From contig NZ_CP140772.1 of NCBI RefSeq assembly GCF_037893185.1, positions 7,680,001-7,744,000 of the forward strand: a DNA stretch of 64,000 nt, read 5' to 3'. Origin of the DNA: Chitinophaga sp. 180180018-3. Its GTDB lineage: Bacteria > Bacteroidota > Bacteroidia > Chitinophagales > Chitinophagaceae. Shown piece by piece: positions 51,701 to 58,791 of the stretch. The notes beneath the pieces are model-generated. The model had not been told where the DNA came from, ran no database searches, and saw only the letters and a list, made by a program, of their open reading frames with translations. The translations under genes were made by a program, and so were the position numbers. The stretch's first letter is position 1. Each line of letters opens with the position of its first letter.

Positions 51701-54513
51701 GTGGAACAGCCGTACTGAAAGTAACCTCTTCTACTGCCAATATTACTTACAAGTGGTATACAACACCAACAGGAGGTACTGCGGTATTCACCGGACCAAT
51801 ATTCACCGTGCAGAATGTAACTGCTAATGGTTCTTACTATGTGGAAGCATCAGGCGATACTTCGAAATGTGGTAAGCCATCTGCAAGGGCTCAGGCTAAG
51901 ATCACTGTGGTGCCTGTTCCTGCCGCTCCATCACTGGTAAGCAGCAATGTATCAGTATGTAAAGGTCAAAGTGTGGCACTGCAGATACAGAATCCGGCCG
52001 CAGGTTACACCTACGAATGGTTCGATGCAGCAACTGGCGGTAATCAGGTGAATAGCGGTACAACATTTAATATAGCCGCTGCCGATAGCTCTGCTACTTA
52101 CTATGTACAGGCAACGCTGAATGGAGGCTGCTCAAGCGCCAGCAGAACTGCTGCAACTGTTACGGTTACTGTCGTTCCGCCAGTACCACAGATCTCAGCA
52201 TCTACTGTATCCATCTGCGCAGGCGGTACTGTAACACTTTCTGTGAATAATCCGGTAGCAGGCGCAACTTATCGTTGGTTCGATGCTCCGGTTAACGGTA
52301 CTCTGCTGGCAACAGCGAATACTTATACAACCGCACCGTTGGCTGCAAATACAGACTTCTACCTCGAAGCAGGTAATGGGGTTTGCAGCAACCCGGTAAG
52401 AACTAAGGTAACTATCGGGGTAGGACAAGCACCAGTTCCGGTGCTGGAATCCAACACACTGACTGTATGTCAGGGTAGCACAGCGACGCTTCGCGTAACA
52501 TCCGCTACAAATGGCATCATCTATAAATGGTACACTTCTGCGGCAGGCAACGATTCAGTAGGTGTTGGATCAACATTTACAACTGCTCCGCTGAATGCAA
52601 GCACCGACTTCTATGTTGCGGCAGTGGGTAGTAATACCAGCTGTGGTGCGCCGTCAGCAAGGGTGAAAGCCAGTGTAACCGTTACAACTCCGCCGGCAGC
52701 ACCGGATGTAGTTGCAGGTGCACTCAGAACATGTGCGGGTACCGGAGTAACGGTTGCTGTGAAGACAATCGTACCAGGGCTTACTTATCAATGGTATGAT
52801 GCTGCAACAGGTGGTACATTACTCTCTTCAAATGCAGTATACAATGTACCGGTGGTTAGCCAGACAACTACCTTCTATGTACAGTCTAACCAGGGTCAGT
52901 GCTCCAGCACCAGAACTGCGGTAACTGTAAACGTAGATCCGACTCCGGCGATGCCGTCAGTGATTTCCGGTAATCAGACAACCTGTGTGGGTGGTACACT
53001 TACATTCGCAGTCAGCAACCCGGATGCGTCACTCACCTATCGCTGGTATGATGCACAGACCAATGGTAATCTGCTTGCAAATGGTACTTCTTATGCAACC
53101 ACACCGCTCGCTGCCAATACCACATTCTATGTGGAAGCATTAAATAGCCAGGGCTGCGCCAGTGCACGTTTGGCAGTGAATGCAATTGTGAAGAATCAGA
53201 TAGATCCGCCGCTGGTAGATCCGATCACACTGTGCAGCAGCTATAGCGGTGTACTGAGCGTGAAGAATAAACAAGCGGGTCTGGTATACAACTGGTATAC
53301 AGCAGCAACAGGAGGAACACCTGTATTCACTGGTGGCGATTTCACCATCACACCAACTGCAGGTACTGTTTACTATGTTGAATCATCTACCGGAGCAGGT
53401 TGCGTAAGCGCCAGCAGAACTATGGTAGTGGTAACAGTGAATCCGTCACCGGCTGCTCCGGCGGTATCAAGTGCAGGCATCGGCGTATGTACAGGTTCAA
53501 CTGCTACACTGAACGTACTGAACCCGGATGCGACACTTACTTACGCATGGTATACAACCGCAACAGGTGGTACAGCAGTTTCAACAGGAACAACTTATAC
53601 CACTCCGGCCATCACTGCTAACCAGATGTACTATGTAGAGGCATCCAACAGCTTTGGCTGTGCCAGCCCGACCCGTACTGCAATAAGCGTACAATTGACT
53701 CAGCCGCCAGCAGCTCCTGTAGTAACTGGTAATACTGAAATATGTCCGGGCAAGACTACAACGCTCACGGCTACTTCAGCTACAGCAGGTACAATACTCA
53801 ACTGGTACAGTGTAGCCACTGGTGGAACCCCGATCTATACTGGTTCTCCGTTCGTAACGCCTGCACTCAATGCAAATACTACTTACTATGTAGAGGCAGT
53901 TACGAAAGATGGATGTACAGGAGCCGGTGGCAGAACAAGGGTAGATATAACAATGGCGCAGCAGTTACCTGCTCCGGTGGTAACAACGGATAATACAACT
54001 CCAACATCAATTACCTTCCGCTGGACACCAGTACCAGGAGCTCAGGCATACCAGGTGACTATTGATAACGGTGTAACGTTCATCGTGCCAAGCTCAGGTG
54101 CTAACGGTACAACACACACGATATCCGGCCTGCAGGCGAACCAGAGTGTTACTATACAGGTAAGAGCTGTGGGAGCTACCGACTGTCAGACCAGCGCGCT
54201 GTCTACTGCAGTAACTGATAAAACCAAGAATCCGAATGGTAATAACATCTTTGTACCGAACATTTTCAGTCCGAACGGAGATGGCGTGAATGATGTGCTG
54301 TACGTTTACGGTACAGCTATAGCCAAACTTGAATTCTGGGTTTACAACCAATGGGGTCAGTTGGCGTTCTACTCGAAAGATCAGCGCCAGGGATGGGATG
54401 GTACCATGAGTGGTCAGAATCAGCCGTCAGGTGTGTATGTATATATCGTGAAGGCTGTAATGCAGGATGGTAGCACAGTCTATAAGAGAGGAAACGTAAC
54501 GCTGATGAGATAA
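42772..54513 (+). CDS. Giant Ig-like repeat surface adhesin with T9SS type B (gliding-motility-type) C-terminus
   Basis: The 3913-residue protein is probably exported by the type IX system and displayed on the surface. After a basic front and a signal (SILLLLLMFGIGARDSFAQS), it has about seven copies of a module with the hallmark TTLGCVLCSVSNP and YDRVEVRL (near residues 73, 237, 674, 1101, 1531, 1947, 2369), each followed by Ig_7-like domains (e.g. ATLTATPATGTTVRWYADST). From about 2520 to 3750 it is Ig-like domains of about 80 residues, many with Y-x-W-Y/F and a closing TYYVEA. The end is the gliding-motility-associated domain (NIFVPNIFSPNGDGVNDVLY, then WDGTMSGQNQPSGVYVYIVK). PorP/SprF and OmpA genes follow. 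The function as adhesin is inferred. Confidence 0.92.
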   Translation: MHSKATPNSPFTAPLSIPRRNGKVTVKNRAGRFSHGAGSLIWKSILLLLLMFGIGARDSFAQSYITRVYAGSQNPVAGGLCVLCSVDNAASAADGNLSTASTINTTLGLLGATMSQDVIFTAGNGLPGSSTPAIVKIGIPSGLNSIVSANLLGGIYVQAYNGNTPVGNKVYASTAVLSLLASGNQAEVFLPAPGAAYDRVRVTYDSGLAGLLGSVNVYEAYFEKPATSTIPCDLPIDVLYGVTGLTLANLGTVTNPAQAGDGIVSPTNYATLSATAGVLGSGAQVTAVFPGLSKAGDSVRVIMSNPSGLLTVQLLGNVTIKTYNHNVLVDSMNISTGMLRLDLLPGGTNLQAVTFQASAPFDHVEVIIGGGVASLLTTVRVHEIQRFGPGPTLTNPALVQTTCLGSPLTLSLSNTDPSLVYNWYNNITQTTPIATGTSFNAPATTAGSTTYYVASTRPGCTTESARTPVTVLVNNYATAADVNATVSATQICSGDTVSLTPSSTTANIQPVFSWYLDNNKVSAIRNGLDSNGVKYTINPTTGKLSIVGLAAGTYTYYVSVHDSLHCENQAGALKAVAVTVGAKPAPAVVTGAFTVGTGQQVTLTAQAVPGSNILWYTDTAAAPISTGPATFVVGPFATPGTYTYYAGVQAVGGGCVSNRVPVVITVTGAVTPGADCNIPTTQASGTTLGCVLCSVSNPTFDIDADTTNFTTLNIPVGLLGGSVYQQLGFPKRGQPTDSLRLNLGFPTGLADVSLLGGTVVTVLNGATVVSQTTLSNLTIRLLSGSRFIATVPTGAAYDRVEIRLTGVANLLTSLNIYGVRAVGANPTISSSNITVCQGMPAVLSATPATNTTLQWFLDSTSTTPVSTQATFTTDSLKIPGTFKYFVQVVDSGCANPERIPVTVNVTALGTPADITLADTTVACSNTTTVLTPTAAGVTNPVFKWYADANKNTPITNGAVIGGATFTIDASGKLSVTGLSTGNHTYYVSVSGSNRCENAAGSLKAATIKVGTSAAPPAAVLSYSISTGLPLTMTASPAAGAIVVWYTDTTKASIATGNSFTLPPFTNPGTYTYFVGDSIPGGCVSNRLQITVTVNGPVIPTSCNVPTSQTTGTTLGCVLCSVVNPTNDIDADTSNFTRLNIPVGLLGGSVYQQLVFPAVGAGTDSIRLNMASPTGLADVSLLGGAVVTVYNGTTQVSQTTLSNLLAVRLLNANRFVATVPTGAPYDRVEVRLTGVANLLNSLDIYGVRAVAPDPTVSVQSGTACAGSKATLTATPATGTTVRWYADSTTAVVLSTSNTFTTDTLKTAGNVTYYVQAVDANGCANPNRIPVTVTVNPLGQLSNINIADTTTACTSTLAVLTPTATGVTNPVFKWYLDANKATQITDGMVNGSVKYAIDATSGKLTVTGLAAGMYTYYVSVSGSNICENPAGALKAAKVNVVTAPAPPVVTGDVVVQTGAKATLTANPVPGANIVWYSDSTTIAGTGATIQVGPFNAPGTYTYFAVVQIPGACQSARVPVNVVVTGTPIPPTDCNVPTTQASGTTLGCVLCSVQNPTNDIDNNPANATTLSIPVGVLGGSVYQQLIFPTPGAAGDSIQLRLGNAVGLADVSLLGGTLVSLYNNNTLVKSDTLSNLLTLRLLNGQQFTATVAAPAAYDRVEVRLKGVVNLLNSLDIYGARILYPTPTVNTNNATTCINTKTTLSVTPAAGTSVRWYADSTGTTVLGNQNTYTTDTLKVAGTVTYYVAVVGGPNNCPNPTRIPVTVTVTPAPPVPGAPATVNVCPGSDVALQPTAVNHQFTYRWYTVATGGTALNTDSGYVFNLKAVMRDTTFYVEAVSSCGATSPRQTISVVMSSSLSAPVVTPNPARVTKGTQAVLNASSNTANVIFKWYGSQTGTDSLYTGPVFAPPITAVDSVTYWVEASLSGGGTCKSIRVPATVIYGAAPPFIPVPCEGATSQTVGSSGLLVLGDVYNRALAVDNDASTASALVMNVGALNAQIWQRAIFNGVSTLGDTVRVLLSNPNQVLSASLLGGVQLTTYNGTVPGDSMAVNSQLLKLTLLNNNSQALVEFVPTKQFDAIEVKLKSGIVGALTEIDFNYAQRALVAPTVQAAQVNICSGNTATLQVQNPAAGITYRWYNSNGTYITGKDGATYVTNTLSADTTFFVEAFRNGCASTSRTRVNVKVLAAPVAPAVQAASVGVCAGSDASLAVANPVSGYIYGWYNVATGGTRLNPAPDSGLVFNVKNVTAQATYYVEAINDSCKTVSATRTAVTVNTVAALPVPTVTPMNDTVVVGQNPVFTASATTANAQFYWFRTQTATDTLFKGAQFKADAPTALGTTTYWVEAAIPGSGSCTSARVAVNVIAVTPGPGIVPCEGATGQTIGGSGLLVLGNVYNPQLAVDQYVSTASSLVMNLGVLNANIWQRLTFNGLSAPGDTVKVMVSNQSQVLSAAALASVQLTSYNGNTPGDSVLVSNPVLNVNILSGNRSAILSFVPTKPFDGVEVKLKAGLAAALTEVDINYAQRALVQPTIQVTTATACKGSQAVLNVVNPAPGVVYSWYNSKGNHLLDSVAFVTPTTLDSGTYAYTVRASRNQCQSVASQPATVTILGTPAVPVPMNGDTATTCVNNTVTLKVQPVAGVQFNWYDAATGGAKLATNTNQYTTPATLAVGTYNFYIEAVNAGNCVSDSGRLRMTVMISNGATAADIQAADQTICQGDTARVTPTSTTVQNPVFKWYANADRTGPITQGVSSTGVLTLTGLTPGAYTYYVSVSSGGNCENKPGDLKAVKITVNNTSVATDIIARDTTTCPNNTVQLSVSSNTVTNPVFKWYADAALTKYLATGATYTTPALTATTSYFVTVEGSNSCANKAGSAKEVKVNIATVPEPIINASAISICVGDTTTLTVQNADNSITYKWYNTATGGTAVFTGPVYQVTGLTTSTDFYAEASISGCTSATRTKVSIGVGVAPTPILESNNVTACQGGTAVLKVTSSTANITYKWYTTPTGGTAVFTGPIFTVQNVTANGSYYVEASGDTSKCGKPSARAQAKITVVPVPAAPSLVSSNVSVCKGQSVALQIQNPAAGYTYEWFDAATGGNQVNSGTTFNIAAADSSATYYVQATLNGGCSSASRTAATVTVTVVPPVPQISASTVSICAGGTVTLSVNNPVAGATYRWFDAPVNGTLLATANTYTTAPLAANTDFYLEAGNGVCSNPVRTKVTIGVGQAPVPVLESNTLTVCQGSTATLRVTSATNGIIYKWYTSAAGNDSVGVGSTFTTAPLNASTDFYVAAVGSNTSCGAPSARVKASVTVTTPPAAPDVVAGALRTCAGTGVTVAVKTIVPGLTYQWYDAATGGTLLSSNAVYNVPVVSQTTTFYVQSNQGQCSSTRTAVTVNVDPTPAMPSVISGNQTTCVGGTLTFAVSNPDASLTYRWYDAQTNGNLLANGTSYATTPLAANTTFYVEALNSQGCASARLAVNAIVKNQIDPPLVDPITLCSSYSGVLSVKNKQAGLVYNWYTAATGGTPVFTGGDFTITPTAGTVYYVESSTGAGCVSASRTMVVVTVNPSPAAPAVSSAGIGVCTGSTATLNVLNPDATLTYAWYTTATGGTAVSTGTTYTTPAITANQMYYVEASNSFGCASPTRTAISVQLTQPPAAPVVTGNTEICPGKTTTLTATSATAGTILNWYSVATGGTPIYTGSPFVTPALNANTTYYVEAVTKDGCTGAGGRTRVDITMAQQLPAPVVTTDNTTPTSITFRWTPVPGAQAYQVTIDNGVTFIVPSSGANGTTHTISGLQANQSVTIQVRAVGATDCQTSALSTAVTDKTKNPNGNNIFVPNIFSPNGDGVNDVLYVYGTAIAKLEFWVYNQWGQLAFYSKDQRQGWDGTMSGQNQPSGVYVYIVKAVMQDGSTVYKRGNVTLMR
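43480..51100 (+). repeat. Tandem supermodules of about 1.25-1.31 kb inside the giant gene
   Basis: The cysteine-module starts recur near 43480, 44793, 46074, 47362, 48612 and 49878, a period of 1250-1313 bp. Copies 44793, 46074 and 47362 are near one another at DNA level (shared words such as GGTTGCGTACTGTGTTCTGT), while 48612 and 49878 form a second matching pair (CCATGTGAAGGCGC / CCATGCGAAGGTGC fronts). The arrangement suggests amplification of units and leaves scope for recombination between copies. Confidence 0.8.
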
Positions 54514-54604
54514 AGCGAAAACTTGTAAGCTAATGACCAGAAATAATATAACCGGGGTGTGGAAACACATCCCGGTTTATTCGGAAATTCTTAAAAATGT
54601 TCCT

Positions 54605-55612
54605 ATGAAAAGGATTTTTATAATTACAATAATTTTGTGGAGTAGTTTGCTTGCCAGGACATCCTTTGCACAGGTTGACCCACACTTCTCTCAGTATTAT
54701 GCTTATCCGCTATGGTTAAATCCTGCTATGACGGGGATAATCGATGGAGATTACCGTATTACAGGCAATTATCGTAACCAGTGGGCGAACTATGGCAAGC
54801 CATTTTCTACAGCAGGTATATCTATAGATGCAGCTACTGATAAAAATATCGGGGTTGGTCTTAACGTACTAAACATGTCAGCGGGAGATGCCGGGTATAA
54901 TTATTTCAATGCCATGGCCAGTGTTTCGTATAGTGGTGTGAAATTTGGCCCCGCGAAAACCAGTCAGCTGGTATTCGGCATCAATGCGGGGGTAATCAAC
55001 AGGCGCCTGGATCCTGCTAAGTTTCAAACAGGTAGCCAGTACCAGCCCGTTACGGGATTCGATCCCAGTATTTTTAACGGCGAGAATATCAATAATACTA
55101 CATCTAACCAGTTTGATGCAGGCGCTGGGGCAATGTATTTCGATGGTAACCCAAATCATATGTTCAATCCGTTTGTCGGATTTGCCGCTGCTCACCTGAC
55201 ACAACCCAGAGATCCATTCTACGACCAGGGATCCCAAAAAAAATTGCCAGTGCGCTATCTCGTAAACGGAGGAACCAGGATCAAGCTAAATGATGCATTG
55301 ACGCTTACTCCAACGGGCTTGTTCCTGCATCAGGGAAATGCTGAAGAAATAGTGGCTGGTTTGTATGCACAGTTTATGGTGAACACTGAATGTGACTTTC
55401 TGGTGGGAGGCAATTATCGCTTCAATGATGCAGCAGTACCTTTCGCCGGTTTCCATTTTAAAAATTTCGTACTCGGCATGAGCTACGATACCAATACTTC
55501 CAACATGCGCCGTCTGGTAAATGGCAGTCAGAGCTTTGAAGTTTCGCTTTCCTTCATTAGCCGTAAGAGGAAATTGCTGAATCAGGAATACTTCATTTGC
55601 CCCAGATTATAA
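54605..55612 (+). CDS. PorP/SprF-family outer-membrane protein
   Basis: This 335-residue membrane protein belongs to the PorP/SprF family that helps type B T9SS proteins reach and stay on the surface. A signal peptide (IFIITIILWSSLLARTSFAQ) is followed by the family signature VDPHFSQYYAYPLWLNPAMT and YRITGNYRNQWANYG, then repeated barrel strands (NPFVGFAAAHLTQPRDPFYD, RYLVNGGTRIKLNDALTLTP). The ATG at 54605 gives the signal; the frame extends further upstream without it. It lies 91 bp after the giant gene and 63 bp before the OmpA gene, forming the usual three-gene set. Confidence 0.93.
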   Translation: MKRIFIITIILWSSLLARTSFAQVDPHFSQYYAYPLWLNPAMTGIIDGDYRITGNYRNQWANYGKPFSTAGISIDAATDKNIGVGLNVLNMSAGDAGYNYFNAMASVSYSGVKFGPAKTSQLVFGINAGVINRRLDPAKFQTGSQYQPVTGFDPSIFNGENINNTTSNQFDAGAGAMYFDGNPNHMFNPFVGFAAAHLTQPRDPFYDQGSQKKLPVRYLVNGGTRIKLNDALTLTPTGLFLHQGNAEEIVAGLYAQFMVNTECDFLVGGNYRFNDAAVPFAGFHFKNFVLGMSYDTNTSNMRRLVNGSQSFEVSLSFISRKRKLLNQEYFICPRL

Positions 55613-55675
55613 CCTTTTTGGAAATCAGATCAGATGAAGGATTTAACTCATACAGAAAAAAGAAATGGAACCCTC

Positions 55676-57730
55676 ATGAAAAAAATTACACTTTGTTTGC
55701 TGGTAGTTTTTTCAGGAATAATCAGCTCTGTGCACGCACAATATGTGTATGATTTTAAACATACAGCTGATGTGTTCTATAATATCAAAGATTATTATTC
55801 AGCTGCCCAATACTACAATAAGGCGCTTGGCACATTTAAGATTAAAAAGGAACAGGTATTGCCTTACGCCTTGGGAGGGGTACCTCCAAGTGGGAAAATT
55901 AAGGACTATCAACAGGTAGTTGCCCGCCTGGCTGAATCGTATCGCCTTTATTTCGATTATGGCAACGCCGAAACCTGGTATGCCCAGTTGGTAGGGTTTA
56001 ACAACCCCGCATACCCGCAGGCCCGCTACTGGTATGGTGTTTGCCTTCGCTATAATGGCAAATACCAGCAAGCGCTGGATGAATTTAACAAATTCAAACA
56101 AAGCTATACTGCAGCAGATGAGATTTCAGTAAGAACTCCGCTGGAAATCGCCTGCTGCGAGTTTGCATTATCTGAAGCAAACAAAGAACCCAGATATACT
56201 ATTGAGAAGGTTGCCGGTAATGTAAACGAAGGTGGAGCCAATTATGCCCCGGTTGTATTAAACTCCGGAACACTGATGTTCACCTCTTCCCGCCCGGAAA
56301 CTCCACCATTACCAACTACTGTTACTCCAAAACAGTCGGCGCATAAAAAACCTAAAGGAACTCCTTATGTAAATGATCTTTACTCTGCCAACGGCGACGA
56401 AAATACTTATAGTAACAGCCAGAAGGTAAAAATACCTGCATCCAAAGGATATGATCAGGGTGTATCGGCCATTACGCCTGATGGTAACGCTATGTATCTT
56501 ACCCGCTGGTATATAAAAGATGGTACAAAACATACCGCTATTTATCTAAGTACCAAACAGAACGGAACCTGGACTGAACCTAAAGTACTCGGCGAAAATG
56601 TAAATGTGGCTGGTTATAACTCTATGCAGCCATATATTACAGCCGACGGTAAATACCTGCTCTTCTCGTCTAACAGGCCGGGCGGAATGGGTAAAAACGA
56701 TCTTTGGTATTGCGTAATGACAAACGGTGTACCGGGATCGGCGCGCAATATGGGTACTACCATCAATACCAAAGATGATGAACAAGCGCCTTTCTATGAT
56801 GCAGAAAAGAACCTGCTGATATTCAGTTCGGATGGCCGTGTAGGACTTGGAGGCCTCGACTTTTTCTCCAGCGAGGGCGACTTCGGTACATGGTCTGCCC
56901 CGGTTAACATGGGCAAACCACTAAACTCAGCAAAAGATGATGTATACTATACCGCTTTGGATAATTCTCATCCGTTTGCTGCAGGGTTTATCAGCTCCGA
57001 TCGTGAATCAATCTGCTGCCTGGAAGTATTTTCTATTAAACGTGTCCGCAAAATGGCGAGTGGCCTTATCGTCGACTGCGATACCCAACTCCCGCTGGAA
57101 GGCGCAACAGTTACGCTCGTGGATACAGTGAGAAGAAAAACTATCCGCAAAACAACACTTGATGCAACAGGCAGATATAGCTTCGAAGTAGATCCTCAGC
57201 GCTATTATAAAATCATTGCTGAAAAAGAAAATTATTTCACCAAAGCAATCTACTTCAATACAGAAAGCCTCGACAGAACAGATTCTTTGAATAATCCGTC
57301 ACTCTGTCTCAAGCATTATGAGATCGAAAAACCAATTGTACTGAATAATATTTACTACGACTTTAACAAAGCTACTCTTCGCGAAGACTCCAAACGCGTA
57401 CTGGATAGCGTAGTGGATATTCTGAAAGACAATCCTAAGATTACCATCGAAATGAGTGCACACACTGATAGCGTCGGCTCTGCGAAGTACAATGAAAAAC
57501 TTTCTCAGGCCCGTGCTCAGTCCTGTGTAGATTACATCATTAGTAAAGGCATATCATCCGACAGGTTGATCGCAAAAGGCTACGGAAAATCTAAGCCTAT
57601 TGCGCCAAACTCATTGCCTAACCATAAAGATAACCCTGAAGGTCGTCAGCTCAACCGTAGAACAGAGTTCAAAGTGTTAAAAAGACAAGTACAGGTGAAA
57701 GCTGAAGACGACAATAGCAGTACACAATAG
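55676..57730 (+). CDS. OmpA-family protein with TPR front and PD40-like repeats
   Basis: The 684-residue outer-membrane or periplasmic protein starts with a signal (KKITLCLLVVFSGIISSVHA), then TPR-like repeats (ADVFYNIKDYYSAAQYYNKA, NGKYQQALDEFNKFKQSYTA). PD40-like beta-propeller repeats follow (TPDGNAMYLTRW, ADGKYLLFSSNRPGGMGKND). Next come a carboxypeptidase-like fold (LPLEGATVTLVDTVRRKTIR) and the OmpA peptidoglycan-binding domain (YYDFNKATLREDSKRVLDSV, then SAHTDSVGSAKYNEKLSQAR and KGYGKSKPI). It should anchor the complex to the cell wall. The ATG at 55676 is preferred. A terminator follows 34 bp later. Confidence 0.93.
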   Translation: MKKITLCLLVVFSGIISSVHAQYVYDFKHTADVFYNIKDYYSAAQYYNKALGTFKIKKEQVLPYALGGVPPSGKIKDYQQVVARLAESYRLYFDYGNAETWYAQLVGFNNPAYPQARYWYGVCLRYNGKYQQALDEFNKFKQSYTAADEISVRTPLEIACCEFALSEANKEPRYTIEKVAGNVNEGGANYAPVVLNSGTLMFTSSRPETPPLPTTVTPKQSAHKKPKGTPYVNDLYSANGDENTYSNSQKVKIPASKGYDQGVSAITPDGNAMYLTRWYIKDGTKHTAIYLSTKQNGTWTEPKVLGENVNVAGYNSMQPYITADGKYLLFSSNRPGGMGKNDLWYCVMTNGVPGSARNMGTTINTKDDEQAPFYDAEKNLLIFSSDGRVGLGGLDFFSSEGDFGTWSAPVNMGKPLNSAKDDVYYTALDNSHPFAAGFISSDRESICCLEVFSIKRVRKMASGLIVDCDTQLPLEGATVTLVDTVRRKTIRKTTLDATGRYSFEVDPQRYYKIIAEKENYFTKAIYFNTESLDRTDSLNNPSLCLKHYEIEKPIVLNNIYYDFNKATLREDSKRVLDSVVDILKDNPKITIEMSAHTDSVGSAKYNEKLSQARAQSCVDYIISKGISSDRLIAKGYGKSKPIAPNSLPNHKDNPEGRQLNRRTEFKVLKRQVQVKAEDDNSSTQ

Positions 57731-57764
57731 CATTTGCTTATCCATATCCTTTAAACACCATTCA

Positions 57765-57791
57765 AAGAAGCCGGCAATTAGCCGGCTTCTT
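57765..57791 (+). terminator. Terminator at the end of the adhesin-porP-ompA operon
   Basis: AAGAAGCCGGC and GCCGGCTTCTT form an 11-bp perfect stem with loop AATTA. T residues after the stem are few (TCAGT), so it may act with Rho or other helpers. It lies 34 bp after the ompA stop. Confidence 0.65.
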
Positions 57792-57936
57792 CAGTAAGCC
57801 GCCATAAAGAAAAATAAATCGGCCAGGCAAAAGAGCGACAGGGAATTGTAATAACAATAAGCTACCCTTTCATCATTGCTGATGAATTGCTCTCCGGCCG
57901 GCCCTGATAGTTTTAGTGAAAATTTATAACGATAGA

Positions 57937-58440
57937 TTAATTAGCCTTTCCAAAAATTCCGATGGCTGTAGTGTCTGCTCCTTTTAATATTTTGATGTGA
58001 GAAGTAAACGCAATGGCATCATTGTATTTGAAAGTGGTATCTTTTTTTACTCCTGTTTCTTTAGTCACAGAAACTTTTTTCACGTTCTTGAATAACTCTA
58101 TTTTCATCGCATTACCCGTACCCTTGAATACACCGTTATACAAAGTATCCTTCTTTGGCGTTACAGGTGTTCCGAAAATAAAGTACACATTATGATCTGC
58201 GTCTTTGGTGTTTTTAATCAGGTTCACGATTACATTTACAGAACTATCGGTATTTTCAGTGATAGTGATATCTCCTACTTTATTCCCTCTGTCAGCTCCG
58301 CCACCTTTTAATTCAAATGATTGGGAGCGTGGAGTTGGTGGTGTTGGGTTATCATCTTTGCTACAGGATACGAATGTTATACCCAATACGGTTGCTACTA
58401 CTACTCCTGACAGGAGAGCATTTTTGTTGAACATAGACAT
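57937..58440 (-). CDS. Lipoprotein of unknown function
   Basis: No family is recognised. The 167-residue product has a lipoprotein signal (VVATVLGITFVSCSKDDNP, cysteine near residue 26), a short proline-rich linker and a beta-rich domain (SFELKGGGADRGNKVGDITI; AIAFTSHIKILKGADTTAIG). It should be an outer-membrane or periplasmic lipoprotein. It converges with the ompA terminator and lies opposite the MATE gene. It may have its own promoter in 58441-58640. Confidence 0.7.
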   Translation of the reverse strand: MSMFNKNALLSGVVVATVLGITFVSCSKDDNPTPPTPRSQSFELKGGGADRGNKVGDITITENTDSSVNVIVNLIKNTKDADHNVYFIFGTPVTPKKDTLYNGVFKGTGNAMKIELFKNVKKVSVTKETGVKKDTTFKYNDAIAFTSHIKILKGADTTAIGIFGKAN

Positions 58441-58643
58441 TAGTTTAAATGGTTTCTTAGATTGCGGTTTCTACAATCATGTGTTATTTTTCTTTATGTA
58501 GGTTTTCAGCGCTTACTAACGGTATTAAACGAACGCAGATTTCAAAAGTTACAGGAAGCTGATAAAAATAAATTTATACTTAGATGTTGTAAGAAGATGT
58601 TTAACCACCTTTTTTATTTTTTTCGACCACAGAAAAATTTTTT

Positions 58644-58651
58644 TACATTTG
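58644..58651 (+). promoter_or_regulatory. Exact -7 box TACATTTG upstream of the MATE gene
   Basis: TACATTTG matches TAnnTTTG exactly. If used, the transcript would start near 58658 and carry a 5' leader of about 130 nt before the ATG at 58792. The leader holds a small hairpin AGCGTT-CATGA-AACGCT near 58747. No riboswitch family is recognised in it. Confidence 0.45.
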
Positions 58652-58791
58652 CTAAGCATACTCCCCATGCAATAACCTGTTAGCATTATGAAAGTCTAAT
58701 CAGACAACGGTACTACGGTTGGTCGCCTTCCGGTTTTCTTAATTGCAGCGTTCATGAAACGCTGTTTACGTTTCACATTTCAAGCTTTTTT

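Noticed and set aside
57792..57936. Small gene between the ompA terminator and the lipoprotein
   Set aside because: No start codon with a reasonable open frame and no promoter box.
58462..58683. 73-codon plus frame between the lipoprotein and MATE genes
   Set aside because: It overlaps the likely promoter area of both genes and has no protein-like pattern.
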